Source of the DNA: CAZHBA01 sp964530225
GTDB taxonomy: Bacteria > Pseudomonadota > Alphaproteobacteria > UBA6615
Assembly (NCBI GenBank): GCA_964530225.1
Contig: CAZHBA010000075.1
Span: forward strand, 1-47,814
Length of the DNA stretch: 47,814 nucleotides
Reading direction: 5' to 3'
The notes below the pieces were generated by a model that ran no database searches, was not told the origin of the DNA, and saw only the letters and a program-made list of their open reading frames with translations. Shown here piece by piece: positions 23,969 to 31,210 of the stretch. Each line of letters opens with the position of its first letter. Position 1 is the stretch's first letter. The position numbers and the translations under genes are program-made.

Positions 23969-25135
23969 TCAATAGGATTTCGGCAGCCCCAGCACATGCT
24001 CGCCGATATAGTTCAGGATCATTTCGCGGCTGACCGGAGCAATACGGGCAATAAAAATTTCGCGCAAGTAACGCTCGACATCGTATTCCCTGGCGTAGCC
24101 CATGCCGCCATGGGACATGACCGCGGTCTCACAAGCGCGGAACGCGGTTTCGGCGCCGAGATACTTCGCCGCGTTGGCCTCAGCGCCGCACGGCCCGCCG
24201 GCATCATACAGCGCGGCGGCCTTGAAACACATCAGGTTCGCCGCCTCCAACTCGGCCCAACATTTCGCCAGCGGATGCTGGATCGCCTGGTTTTGACCGA
24301 TCGGCCGGCCGAAGACGACCCGCTCTTTGGCATATTCGGTGGCGCGCTCTATCGCCACCAATCCAACACCAACAGCCTCAGCGCCGATCAGGATGCGCTC
24401 GGGGTTGAGACCGTCGAGCAGATAGCGGAAGCCCATGCCCTCTTCGCCGATCAAATCGTCGGCGGGCACCAGCAGGCCGTCGATGAAGACCGCATTGCTG
24501 TCGATCGCCTTGCGGCCCATCTTGTCGATCTCATGCACCTCGACATAGTCGCGGTCGAGGTCAGTGTAGAACAGCGACAGGCCGTCGGACGGCTTTTTGC
24601 ACTGTTCGACTGGCGTGGTGCGCGCCAACAGCAGGATCTTGTTGGCCTTCTGCGCCGTCGTCGTCCACAGCTTGTTGCCGTGCACCAGATAGCCGTTGCC
24701 GCTGCGTTCGGCTCGCGTTTCCACTTGGCCCGTGTCGAGGCCGGCATTGGGTTCGGTGACGCCGAAGCAGGTGCGGTCCTTGCCGCTAATCAGTGGTGGC
24801 AGGCAGCGATCCTTCTGTTCCTGGGTTCCAAAAACGACCAGCGGCATCGGTCCAAAGATGTTGATGTGCACCGCCGAGGCGCCGGTAAAGGCGGCGCCCG
24901 AGCGCGCGATGGTCTGCATCATCAGCGATGCCTCGACAACACCGAGCCCAGCGCCGCCAAATTCCTCCGGCATAGCAATGCCAAGCCAGCCGCCGTCGGC
25001 CACGTCGCGCACGAAGTCTTCCGGAAATTCGCCCTCGCTGTCGCAGCGCCGCCAATAGTCGGCATCGTACTTCGCGCACAGCTTTTCGATGGCGTCGCAA
25101 ACCGCTTCCTGGTCTTGACTAAAGGTGAAATCCAT
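23969..25135 (-). CDS. Acyl-CoA dehydrogenase family protein
   Basis: A 388-residue flavoenzyme from ATG 25135 (MDFTFSQDQEAVCDAIEKL). A reading from 25396 overlaps the neighbouring promoter and is not conserved. The three ACAD parts are visible: the N-terminal helical domain, the beta domain with CFGVTEPNAGLDTGQVET and KLWTTTAQKANKILLLART, and the C-terminal helices with ATEYAKERVVFGRPIGQNQAIQH and MSHGGMGYAREYDVERYLRE. It oxidises an acyl-CoA at C2-C3 with FAD. The substrate is unknown, but convergence with the CaiB-family gene suggests a shared pathway. Confidence 0.94.
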   Translation of the reverse strand: MDFTFSQDQEAVCDAIEKLCAKYDADYWRRCDSEGEFPEDFVRDVADGGWLGIAMPEEFGGAGLGVVEASLMMQTIARSGAAFTGASAVHINIFGPMPLVVFGTQEQKDRCLPPLISGKDRTCFGVTEPNAGLDTGQVETRAERSGNGYLVHGNKLWTTTAQKANKILLLARTTPVEQCKKPSDGLSLFYTDLDRDYVEVHEIDKMGRKAIDSNAVFIDGLLVPADDLIGEEGMGFRYLLDGLNPERILIGAEAVGVGLVAIERATEYAKERVVFGRPIGQNQAIQHPLAKCWAELEAANLMCFKAAALYDAGGPCGAEANAAKYLGAETAFRACETAVMSHGGMGYAREYDVERYLREIFIARIAPVSREMILNYIGEHVLGLPKSY

Positions 25136-25246
25136 GGCTGGCGAGCTTACCCGATTTATCGTCCACCGAAAGGGTAATTCCTTGCCGAACCATGCTAAAT
25201 TTAGGTGTGCTGACACGAAACGACACAGACGCAGGAGTAACCGAAA

Positions 25247-25789
25247 GTGAGCCCCTTGAACGCCTTCGATTTTCAGACCTGGATCGACGAACACCGCCAC
25301 CTGCTCAAGCCGCCGGTCGGCAACATTCAGATCTGGGAAGACGCCGATATGATGGTAACGGTCGTCGGCGGGCCGAACCAGCGCACCGACTTTCACGACG
25401 ATCCGGTGGAAGAGTTCTTCTACCAGCTCGAAGGCGACATGGTTCTAATGGTGCATGAGGACGGTGTCATCCGCGGCGTGTCGATCCGCGCTGGCGAAAT
25501 TCTTCTGCTGCCGCCCCACGTGCGCCATTCGCCGCAACGGCCGATCGCCGGCTCGATCGGGCTGGTGATCGAACCCATGCGCCCACCGGAGGAACTAGAC
25601 GGTTTCGAGTGGTTCTGCTTCGGCTGTGGCGCGAAAGTTCACCGGGTCGAAGTGGTGCTGGAATCGATCGTGCGCAATCTGCCACCGCTCTACGACGCGT
25701 TCTATGCAGACAGAGCCGCGCGCACCTGTCCCAACTGCGGTGAGCTGCACCCGGGCAAGGAACCACCCGAAGGTTGGGTGCAGCTTTGA
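25247..25789 (+). CDS. nbaC: 3-hydroxyanthranilate 3,4-dioxygenase
   Basis: A 180-residue cupin dioxygenase. Every known catalytic residue is present, shifted by one from the Cupriavidus enzyme. The Fe(II) ligands are H50, E56 and H94. The substrate-contact residues are R46, R98 and E109. The rubredoxin-like second metal site is C124-x-x-C127 and C161-x-x-C164. It opens 3-hydroxyanthranilate to 2-amino-3-carboxymuconate semialdehyde, a step in tryptophan/kynurenine or nitrobenzoate breakdown and in quinolinate synthesis. The start is GTG with AGGAG 9 nt upstream. It is divergent from the acyl-CoA dehydrogenase. No other kynurenine-pathway gene is adjacent. Confidence 0.95.
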   Translation: MSPLNAFDFQTWIDEHRHLLKPPVGNIQIWEDADMMVTVVGGPNQRTDFHDDPVEEFFYQLEGDMVLMVHEDGVIRGVSIRAGEILLLPPHVRHSPQRPIAGSIGLVIEPMRPPEELDGFEWFCFGCGAKVHRVEVVLESIVRNLPPLYDAFYADRAARTCPNCGELHPGKEPPEGWVQL

Positions 25790-25804
25790 CCTCTTAATTA
25801 AAGA

Positions 25805-26119
25805 CTAGTTGCCCTCCGGCGTTTCGGGCGCAACCGACGGGTTCCATTGGCCCCGGCGCATGCGGGTAATCTTAACCTCGCGAAAAACGCCAGCCTTGCG
25901 CAACGGCTCGTTGGCGGAAAAGCGCTCGACATCTTCGCGGCTTGGCAGATTGAGAATGAGCACACTGCCAATACGCTCCACACCATCGTCGGCCAGCATC
26001 GCCCCGCCGAGCACGAGATTGTTCGCGTGTTCTTTGAGGTAGGCAAAATGCGCGTCCTTGTGTTGCTCGCGCAACACCGCTGAACCAGGGCCGTCCTCCT
26101 GATAGATTATGTAGAGCAT
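25805..26119 (-). CDS. YciI-like protein
   Basis: A 104-residue YciI-superfamily protein (ferredoxin-like fold). It has the usual start MLYIIYQEDGPGSAVLREQHKDAHFAYLKEH, with the conserved His-Asp region near 20-24, GGAMLADDG and the C-terminal VFREVKITRMRRGQWN. Members are small dimeric enzymes or accessory proteins, some with hydrolase or dehalogenase roles in aromatic catabolism; the role here is unknown. Its ATG begins 2 nt after the stop of the GFA gene, so it is the last gene of the operon that starts at 29040. It is convergent with nbaC. Confidence 0.88.
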   Translation of the reverse strand: MLYIIYQEDGPGSAVLREQHKDAHFAYLKEHANNLVLGGAMLADDGVERIGSVLILNLPSREDVERFSANEPLRKAGVFREVKITRMRRGQWNPSVAPETPEGN

Positions 26120-26121
26120 CG

Positions 26122-26568
26122 CTAAGCCGTCATCACCAGCGGCGACCAGCTGCGTTGCCGGCGGACAAACCGGACGTCCATCGTCTCACCGTCGAAGTCA
26201 CTAATTGAGTCATCGAGTTCGCTGCTCTCGACATCGTCGAAGCAGTTCACATTGACGGCGGCGTACTCCGACCCGTCGATGTCTTTGGCGACGATCGGCG
26301 CGACGCGGCAGCTGAAATAAATGTGACAGTCCGCGGTCCCGGTGCCGAACTGGTAGCAATTACCCCGTGACGGATCGCCAACCAAAAGTTTGAGCCGCCC
26401 CTTCGGATTGGAAGTCCACACACCGCGGTGCTTGGTACAAAACGAATAGCCGTGGGCACGTACAGGAATAGAATTGCCAACTTCAGGCCAGTAGAAGACG
26501 AGGCGGATATTGCCGCGATGGCAAAAGCCGTGGATACGCCGGACTGCGCCTGCCTCTTCCGCTATCAT
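26122..26568 (-). CDS. GFA/CENP-V domain protein with most zinc cysteines replaced
   Basis: A 148-residue protein with the backbone of GFA (glutathione-dependent formaldehyde-activating enzyme-like) proteins: RGNIRLVFYWPEV, SFCTKHRGVWTSNPKGRL, YQFGTGTADCHIY and AAVNVNCFD. The start at 26568 lies one base after the upstream stop, with a GGGGGAG ribosome binding site. Of the usual zinc-site cysteines, C16, C44 and C87 remain. R18, H39, Y41 and Y84 stand where I expect Cys. Zinc binding is therefore doubtful, although the frame is intact. It is either a diverged subfamily or a gene in early decay. It is part of the BFD-like / ECH / GFA / YciI operon. Confidence 0.78.
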   Translation of the reverse strand: MIAEEAGAVRRIHGFCHRGNIRLVFYWPEVGNSIPVRAHGYSFCTKHRGVWTSNPKGRLKLLVGDPSRGNCYQFGTGTADCHIYFSCRVAPIVAKDIDGSEYAAVNVNCFDDVESSELDDSISDFDGETMDVRFVRRQRSWSPLVMTA

Positions 26569-26569
26569 C

Positions 26570-27358
26570 TCACTCCCCCGTAAACTTGGGCTTTTCCTTG
26601 TTGAGAAAGCTTGCAACACCATGGCGACCGTCGCGGCCACCCATGGTCTCAGCAATGCTGCGGCTCTCGGCATCAAGTTGGGCCTCAAGGTTTTCCGAAT
26701 AGGCTGTGGCCAGCAGATTTTTGGCAATGCCGAAGGCTTTGGTCGGCCCGGCGGCGATGGTGCGCGCCAGCGCCATCGCCTCGTCCATGAGCTGATCGTC
26801 GGGCACCACCCTGCTGACCAAGCCCCAGTCGCAGGCCTCCTCGGCGCTTAGCAGCCGGTTGGTCAGGATCAATTCCTTGGCGCGCAACAGCCCGACATGT
26901 TTGGCCAGGTGGTAAGTGGAGCTGCCGTCTGGTGTCAGGCCAGAGGCGGTGTAGGCAGAGATGAACTTGGCGCTTTCGGCGGCGAGTACATAATCGCCGA
27001 CCAGCGCCAGGCTGAAGCCGCCGCCAGCCGCAGTACCGTTGACCGCCATCACCACCGGCGCGTCCATGCGACTGAAACGGGAAACCGCGAGATGCAACAC
27101 GGTCGCCGTGCGGTCGACATAGTGCGGCACGTCGTCACCCGCGTCAAAAAACGCCTTGAGGTCGCCGCCACCGCAAAACATCTTGCCAGAACCGGTCAGC
27201 ACAACGGCGCGAATATCCTTATCGCGGTAACAGCGCACGGCAATGTCAGCCAATTCCGTGACCAGCGGCTCGTGGATAGCATTTGCGTCATCGGGCCGGT
27301 TCAAGGTGATGATACCGATATTGTCAGTGACGTCGAAGATTATATGTTCGTAGCTCAT
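26570..27358 (-). CDS. Enoyl-CoA hydratase/isomerase family protein
   Basis: A 262-residue crotonase-fold protein. The CoA/oxyanion-hole segments are present: GKMFCGGGDLKAF and NGTAAGGGFSLALVGD. The active-site loop reads SGLTPDGSSTYHLAKHVGLLRAKELILT, which lacks the classic hydratase Glu-Glu pair and has an Asp as in PaaG-type isomerases. A double-bond or ring isomerisation is therefore as likely as hydration. The ribosome binding site GGGAG is upstream. It begins 23 nt after the ThDP-enzyme stop and ends one base before the GFA start, in a tight operon. Confidence 0.93.
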   Translation of the reverse strand: MSYEHIIFDVTDNIGIITLNRPDDANAIHEPLVTELADIAVRCYRDKDIRAVVLTGSGKMFCGGGDLKAFFDAGDDVPHYVDRTATVLHLAVSRFSRMDAPVVMAVNGTAAGGGFSLALVGDYVLAAESAKFISAYTASGLTPDGSSTYHLAKHVGLLRAKELILTNRLLSAEEACDWGLVSRVVPDDQLMDEAMALARTIAAGPTKAFGIAKNLLATAYSENLEAQLDAESRSIAETMGGRDGRHGVASFLNKEKPKFTGE

Positions 27359-27381
27359 TCCTACTTCTCCCTGATTTGAGC

Positions 27382-29040
27382 CTAGACCGATCGATCGACC
27401 ATAATATCGAGTAGGTTCGGCCCGCCGTTGGCCATGGCCTTTTCGAGCGCCGGGCGCACGGCGCCAGGCTCGGTTATACGTTCCGCCATCACGCCCATGG
27501 ATTGCGCCAGTTCAACGAAATCAATCGGCGGGTCGGTAAAATCCATGCCGATGAAGGTCTCGCTGCCGTGAAACGCCTTCAATCTCTGCTTGATGATGCG
27601 GTAACCCTGATTATCGAGGATCACATAAGTAACCGGCGTTTTCATGTTCGCCGCCGTCCACAGCGCCTGGATCGAATACATGGAACTGCCGTCGCCAACT
27701 AGCGCCACCACCGGGCGAGCAGGCTGTGCCAACTGGATACCAACCGCCGCCGGTAATGCCCAGCCGATGCCGCCGCTGGCGAAGGAGTGGAAATTGTAGC
27801 GGTCGCGGAACGGCAGGAAGTGGAGCAGGTTCCACGCCGTCGTCAGCCCTTCGTTGACGACGACAGCGTCCTCCGGAAGGGCACTACAGATGTCCATCAT
27901 CAGCCAGTCGCCGTCGATCGGCACCGTAGCCTGCCTGGTCAGCGCCGTCTCGCTACGCTGTTGACGCAGCGCGTTCCAATTGCGGTCGCTAACCGCGTCA
28001 ATGCGTGCGTGCGCTGCCTCGGCATAAAACGGTCCACCTTTGGTTTCGAGTACCGGAACCAACGCGGACAATGTCTCGCGCACGTCACCGCGAACCGCGA
28101 TTTCGGCGGGGTAGTTCTTGCCCATTTCCCAGTCTTCGAGACCGATCTGCACAATCGTCATGCCGTTAGGCAACGGCTCGACCTCGCTCCACACCGACAT
28201 GCGCAGCACGTCGGCGCCGATTACTACCAGCAGATCGTAATCTTCAAGGACACCACGCACGTCTTTCTGGATGCGCGACAGGGCACCCATGAAGGCGGGG
28301 TGCTCCGACGGAAAGTGGGAGCCGTAGGTCGTCGTCTGCTGGTAGGCCGGCGCACCCAGCGCCTCGGCAAGTTGCGCCACTTCGGCGAACGCGTCCGACG
28401 TCACCACCTCGTTGCCAACCAGCAGCACCGGCGCCTTCGCCGCCAGCAGGCGCGTTGCCAGCGCATCGAGCCGTTCGTCCGACGGGCGCACGCGCGTGTC
28501 GACGCGGGTGCGGTGACCCAACTCGATACCCTTCTTGTCGTTAAGCACATCACTCGGTAGCGACAGAAACACCGGCCCGGTCGACGGCGTCGTGGCGATC
28601 TTGGCAGCGCGGCGGACAATACGCGGCATGTCTTCCAACCGGTTGATCTCAGTCGCCCATTTGACCAGCGGTGTGGCAATCGGCACTAACGGATCGTAGA
28701 GTAGCGGCTCGGTCAGGCCGTGTCCCTGTTCCTGCTGGCCGGCGGTGATAATCAGCGACGTGCCGGTGAAGCGCGCGTTATAGATGGCGCCCATAGCATT
28801 ACCGAGGCCCGGCGCAACATGGACGTTACACGCCGACAGCTCACCGCTGGCACGGGTATAGCCGTCGGCCATGGCGACGACCAGAGACTCCTGCAGGCCG
28901 AGCACGTAGGTCAGATCCGGAAAGCCCGGCATGGCGTTCATGATCGGTAGTTCGGTGGTGCCGGGATTACCAAACACATGGGTTACGCCCTCGTCCTTCA
29001 GAAGGCCGAGGAAGGCCGTGCTGCCGTTTATGAGATTCAT
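27382..29040 (-). CDS. Benzoylformate-decarboxylase-like ThDP enzyme
   Basis: A 552-residue ThDP-dependent enzyme close to benzoylformate decarboxylase (MdlC): FGNPGTTELPIM, the catalytic E51 (LQESLVVAMADGY), H74 (NVHVAPGLGNAMG; equivalent to H70), TAGQQ, PLVKWA, and the ThDP-Mg motif GDGSSMYSIQALWTAANMKTPV with LDN. A 2-keto-acid decarboxylase reaction giving an aldehyde is expected. The substrate could be benzoylformate or another aryl or branched 2-oxo acid; acetolactate-synthase-like activity is less likely. A strong ribosome binding site (GGGAGGGGG) lies upstream. It is the first gene of the operon with ECH, GFA and YciI. Confidence 0.9.
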   Translation of the reverse strand: MNLINGSTAFLGLLKDEGVTHVFGNPGTTELPIMNAMPGFPDLTYVLGLQESLVVAMADGYTRASGELSACNVHVAPGLGNAMGAIYNARFTGTSLIITAGQQEQGHGLTEPLLYDPLVPIATPLVKWATEINRLEDMPRIVRRAAKIATTPSTGPVFLSLPSDVLNDKKGIELGHRTRVDTRVRPSDERLDALATRLLAAKAPVLLVGNEVVTSDAFAEVAQLAEALGAPAYQQTTTYGSHFPSEHPAFMGALSRIQKDVRGVLEDYDLLVVIGADVLRMSVWSEVEPLPNGMTIVQIGLEDWEMGKNYPAEIAVRGDVRETLSALVPVLETKGGPFYAEAAHARIDAVSDRNWNALRQQRSETALTRQATVPIDGDWLMMDICSALPEDAVVVNEGLTTAWNLLHFLPFRDRYNFHSFASGGIGWALPAAVGIQLAQPARPVVALVGDGSSMYSIQALWTAANMKTPVTYVILDNQGYRIIKQRLKAFHGSETFIGMDFTDPPIDFVELAQSMGVMAERITEPGAVRPALEKAMANGGPNLLDIMVDRSV

Positions 29041-29091
29041 TCCTGTTCCCCCTCCCGTTGGTGGCGGACGGAGGCATTCAGGAGCGAACCC

Positions 29092-29397
29092 CTATGACCC
29101 CCACACTGCGTCAGCGACTTCGACAATCACCGCAGTTTTGCGATTTCGTCGTCTTCACTGATCTTATTGCCGTGATGGGTTGATGAGAAGCCACGCTGGG
29201 AACTTAGGCACAATCTTTCCATATCGACATATTGCGCGGTTTCGTCGATGCGGCGCTTCAATTTATCATCGACCGCGCGTAACTCGTCGGCCGATATCTC
29301 GCCGGCGGCCGCCTTGGCGCACCGCGTACTAACGGGCTGGCCGTAACAGGCTACCGACATGGTCGGCGTGAAACGGCGGGTTTATCGAAGCGACCAT
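29092..29397 (-). pseudogene. Remnant of cobalamin-independent methionine-synthase-like gene
   Basis: A good ribosome binding site and ATG (29397) begin MVASINPPFHADHVGSLLRP, the standard start of the MetE-II/UROD-like family. A frameshift near 29340 leads to KAAAGEISADELRAVDD. The text then jumps straight to the family C-terminus YVDMERLCLSSQRGFSSTHHGN. About 270 residues of the TIM barrel, with the zinc site, are gone. A last one-base loss near 29131 shifts the tail; in the other frame it ends IVEVADAVWGS with TAG at 29092. At least two frameshifts and a large deletion make it dead. It is one of two such wrecks flanking the NIPSNAP gene. Confidence 0.85.
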
Positions 29398-29467
29398 ATT
29401 CCAATCTCCCGGGCGTCCAGAAGAACGTCCCACTCTCCACTCACGGCAAAAAATGAAACGAGACCCC

Positions 29468-30091
29468 CTACTGAACCGGCGAAAACGGCGCGGCGAACAG
29501 GATCTTGTTCTCCTGCGCGATGATCGCCCCCTTGGGCGAGCCAGCGGGCGGCCAGATACCGGTTTCCATGGCTTCGGCACGCACGGCTTGGCGCTGGTCG
29601 AGGCTTTCGTAAGCCCAGATATGGACGAACTTGTTGAGATCGCCCAGTTCCGTATGCATGGCCATAACTACGGGCGATAGTTCGCGGCGTGCTTCGATCG
29701 CCGCTTTCCAGCCCTCCATCACGCCCGGCATCATACCCAGAGCGATCATGTAGCTGCGCCACTCGAAGATGGGGCCGACCTTACCGCTGGCGAAGTCGCC
29801 GATGAACGGGAACGGTTTGAAAATTTCGGATTCCATGTGGATCGGTGGTTCCGGCGTTTTTGGCGGCCACTTGCCCGGCGCGGCGGCCTCGCCACGGACG
29901 CGGTCGCGATCGGCCAGGTCCTCATACGGCCAGATGTGGATCACCTGATTGAGAGGGCCAATTTCGGAATAGAAAAATGCCGCCAAGGGCGAAAAATCCT
30001 TGCGGTATCCTTCGTAAGCCTCGCCAAAGACTTTGACGAATCCGGGTACGGTTCGCGGCTTGAGCCGGTAGCTTCTGACTTCGTAGATCAT
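29468..30091 (-). CDS. NIPSNAP-family protein, two tandem domains
   Basis: A 207-residue protein made of two NIPSNAP (ferredoxin-like/DABB) repeats. Repeat 1 is residues 1-95, with MIYEVRSYRLKPRTVPGF, QVIHIWPYEDLADRDRVR and KWPP. Repeat 2 is about 105-207, with IFEWRSYMIALGMMPGVMEGW, KFVHIWAYESLDQRQAVR and IWPP. Intact frame and a GGGGA ribosome binding site. The biochemical role is unknown; bacterial members often neighbour aromatic or methyl-group catabolism genes. It lies between two methionine-synthase-like pseudogenes, so its former partners have been lost and it may now be an orphan. Confidence 0.88.
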   Translation of the reverse strand: MIYEVRSYRLKPRTVPGFVKVFGEAYEGYRKDFSPLAAFFYSEIGPLNQVIHIWPYEDLADRDRVRGEAAAPGKWPPKTPEPPIHMESEIFKPFPFIGDFASGKVGPIFEWRSYMIALGMMPGVMEGWKAAIEARRELSPVVMAMHTELGDLNKFVHIWAYESLDQRQAVRAEAMETGIWPPAGSPKGAIIAQENKILFAAPFSPVQ

Positions 30092-30111
30092 GGTTTTCCC
30101 CGTGTCTCGAT

Positions 30112-30790
30112 TTATTCTGAAATTTCCTGGCGCACTATATTAGCGCCTTCGACCATTGCCGACAGCTTGGCGAACGCCAGTTCGCGCGACAGATATTTCA
30201 TATCGCAATCGGGCGCGACAATCACCTGTTTGGGCGGTGTGTATTTCAGTGCATCGCGGATGCATGCGGCAATGGTTCCCGGCGTCTCGACCTGCTCGTC
30301 GGCTATATCGAGAACACCGACCATGACCGTTTTCGATAGCAGAGTTTTCAGAATCGACAGATTGAGCTTTGGTTGCGCCACTTCGATGGAAATCTAATCG
30401 GCATCGGTAGCTTCCAACTCGGGCGGGAACGAGTAACCGCCCGGCTTGTCCTTGACCATGTTGGCTTAGCCGAAACACATGTGCACCGCCGTAGCGCCGG
30501 TGACACCCTCCAAGGCACGGTTAATCGCTCTGACCGCGACCCGTTTCGCTTGTTCGGGCCGCGCCTGCATCCACAGCTCGTTGAGCAGGACGATATCGGG
30601 ACCGGCGCGCTCCTTGTCGCGAACGGCGACAATAGTGGCATCGTCATGCATCGCCTCCAGATACTCCTCGGTTATGAGTTAGATATCGCACACGCACGAG
30701 CGGCGGCCCGCAACCGAGCAATTGCAAGCGATCGATTAGCCAATCGGATTGCGAGTAGCTGCCAACGGGCACCGTCGGTAAAAGCTCCAA
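30112..30790 (-). pseudogene. Methionine-synthase-like (MetE-II family) gene with deletion and several stops
   Basis: A TTG start (30790) with GGGAGGAG upstream begins LELLPTVPVGSYSQSDWLID. The middle of the gene is deleted and the frame changes near 30700. The remainder reads CDI, TAA, LITEEYLEAMHDDA, then VHMCFG, TAA, ANMVKDKPGGYSFPPE, then TDAD, TAG, ISIEVAQPKLNLS, and finally KTVMVGVLDIADEQVETPG with APDCDMK up to the natural-looking stop at 30112. At least three nonsense codons at different sites rule out simple read-through. The intact protein would transfer a methyl group from a corrinoid or folate donor to a thiol. Confidence 0.88.
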
Positions 30791-30973
30791 GTCCTTGTCT
30801 CCTCCCAGTTGCCGTAACGCTATCATCCACAGTACAGCCCAGCCATACGGATGATGCATGCCGGCATTGTCAAAGCGTGCAATCGGCGCGAGAATTATCC
30901 GCGTTTGCCAACGATCCGGGGACGACAGGGATGAGCACAAACAACGGCACGGCTTTAAAGCCCTGTATTAAGA

Positions 30974-31172
30974 GCCTTCGAAGAGGCCGAGGAAATCAGA
31001 CCGTTCGGCACACCGGCAAAAATCACGCTGCGCACCAAAAAGACCGGCGGCCAGGACCACTACTTCCAGGAGATCAACAAGATGGGTTAAGAGCGGTGCC
31101 GGGTTCGGTCCGAAAATGATGGAGCGGCTGGAAGAAACCAACCGGCGTTATGACGTGATGTTCGCGAATTAG
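30974..31172 (+). pseudogene. Unrecognised coding remnant upstream of the amidohydrolase
   Basis: Two protein-like stretches in different frames lie here. The first (30974..31090) reads AFEEAEEIRPFGTPAKITLR followed by TKKTGGQDHYFQEINKMG and TAA. The second (31104..31172) reads FGPKMMERLEETNRRYDVMF, then A-N and TAG. Their composition is clearly coding, and the second looks like a natural C-terminus, so this is probably the tail of a deleted gene with a frameshift. I do not recognise the family. The region between the methionine-synthase wreck and this point (30791..30973) holds nothing else I can support. Confidence 0.5.
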
Positions 31173-31210
31173 TTCCGGCAAATTCATGCCGGACTCAAGG
31201 AGGTAAAGCA

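Noticed and set aside
23996..25177. A 393-codon open frame on the plus strand opposite the acyl-CoA dehydrogenase.
   Set aside because: It is an antisense shadow of a clearly recognisable gene. Its translation is Arg/Ala/His-rich and resembles no protein family.
27787..28560. A 257-codon open frame on the plus strand opposite the ThDP enzyme.
   Set aside because: Antisense shadow in high-GC sequence; the opposite strand encodes a full benzoylformate-decarboxylase-like protein.
30112..30790. Read-through or Sec/Pyl explanation for the stops in the methionine-synthase-like gene.
   Set aside because: The stops are TAA, TAA and TAG at positions usually held by ordinary residues, and the middle of the gene is deleted.
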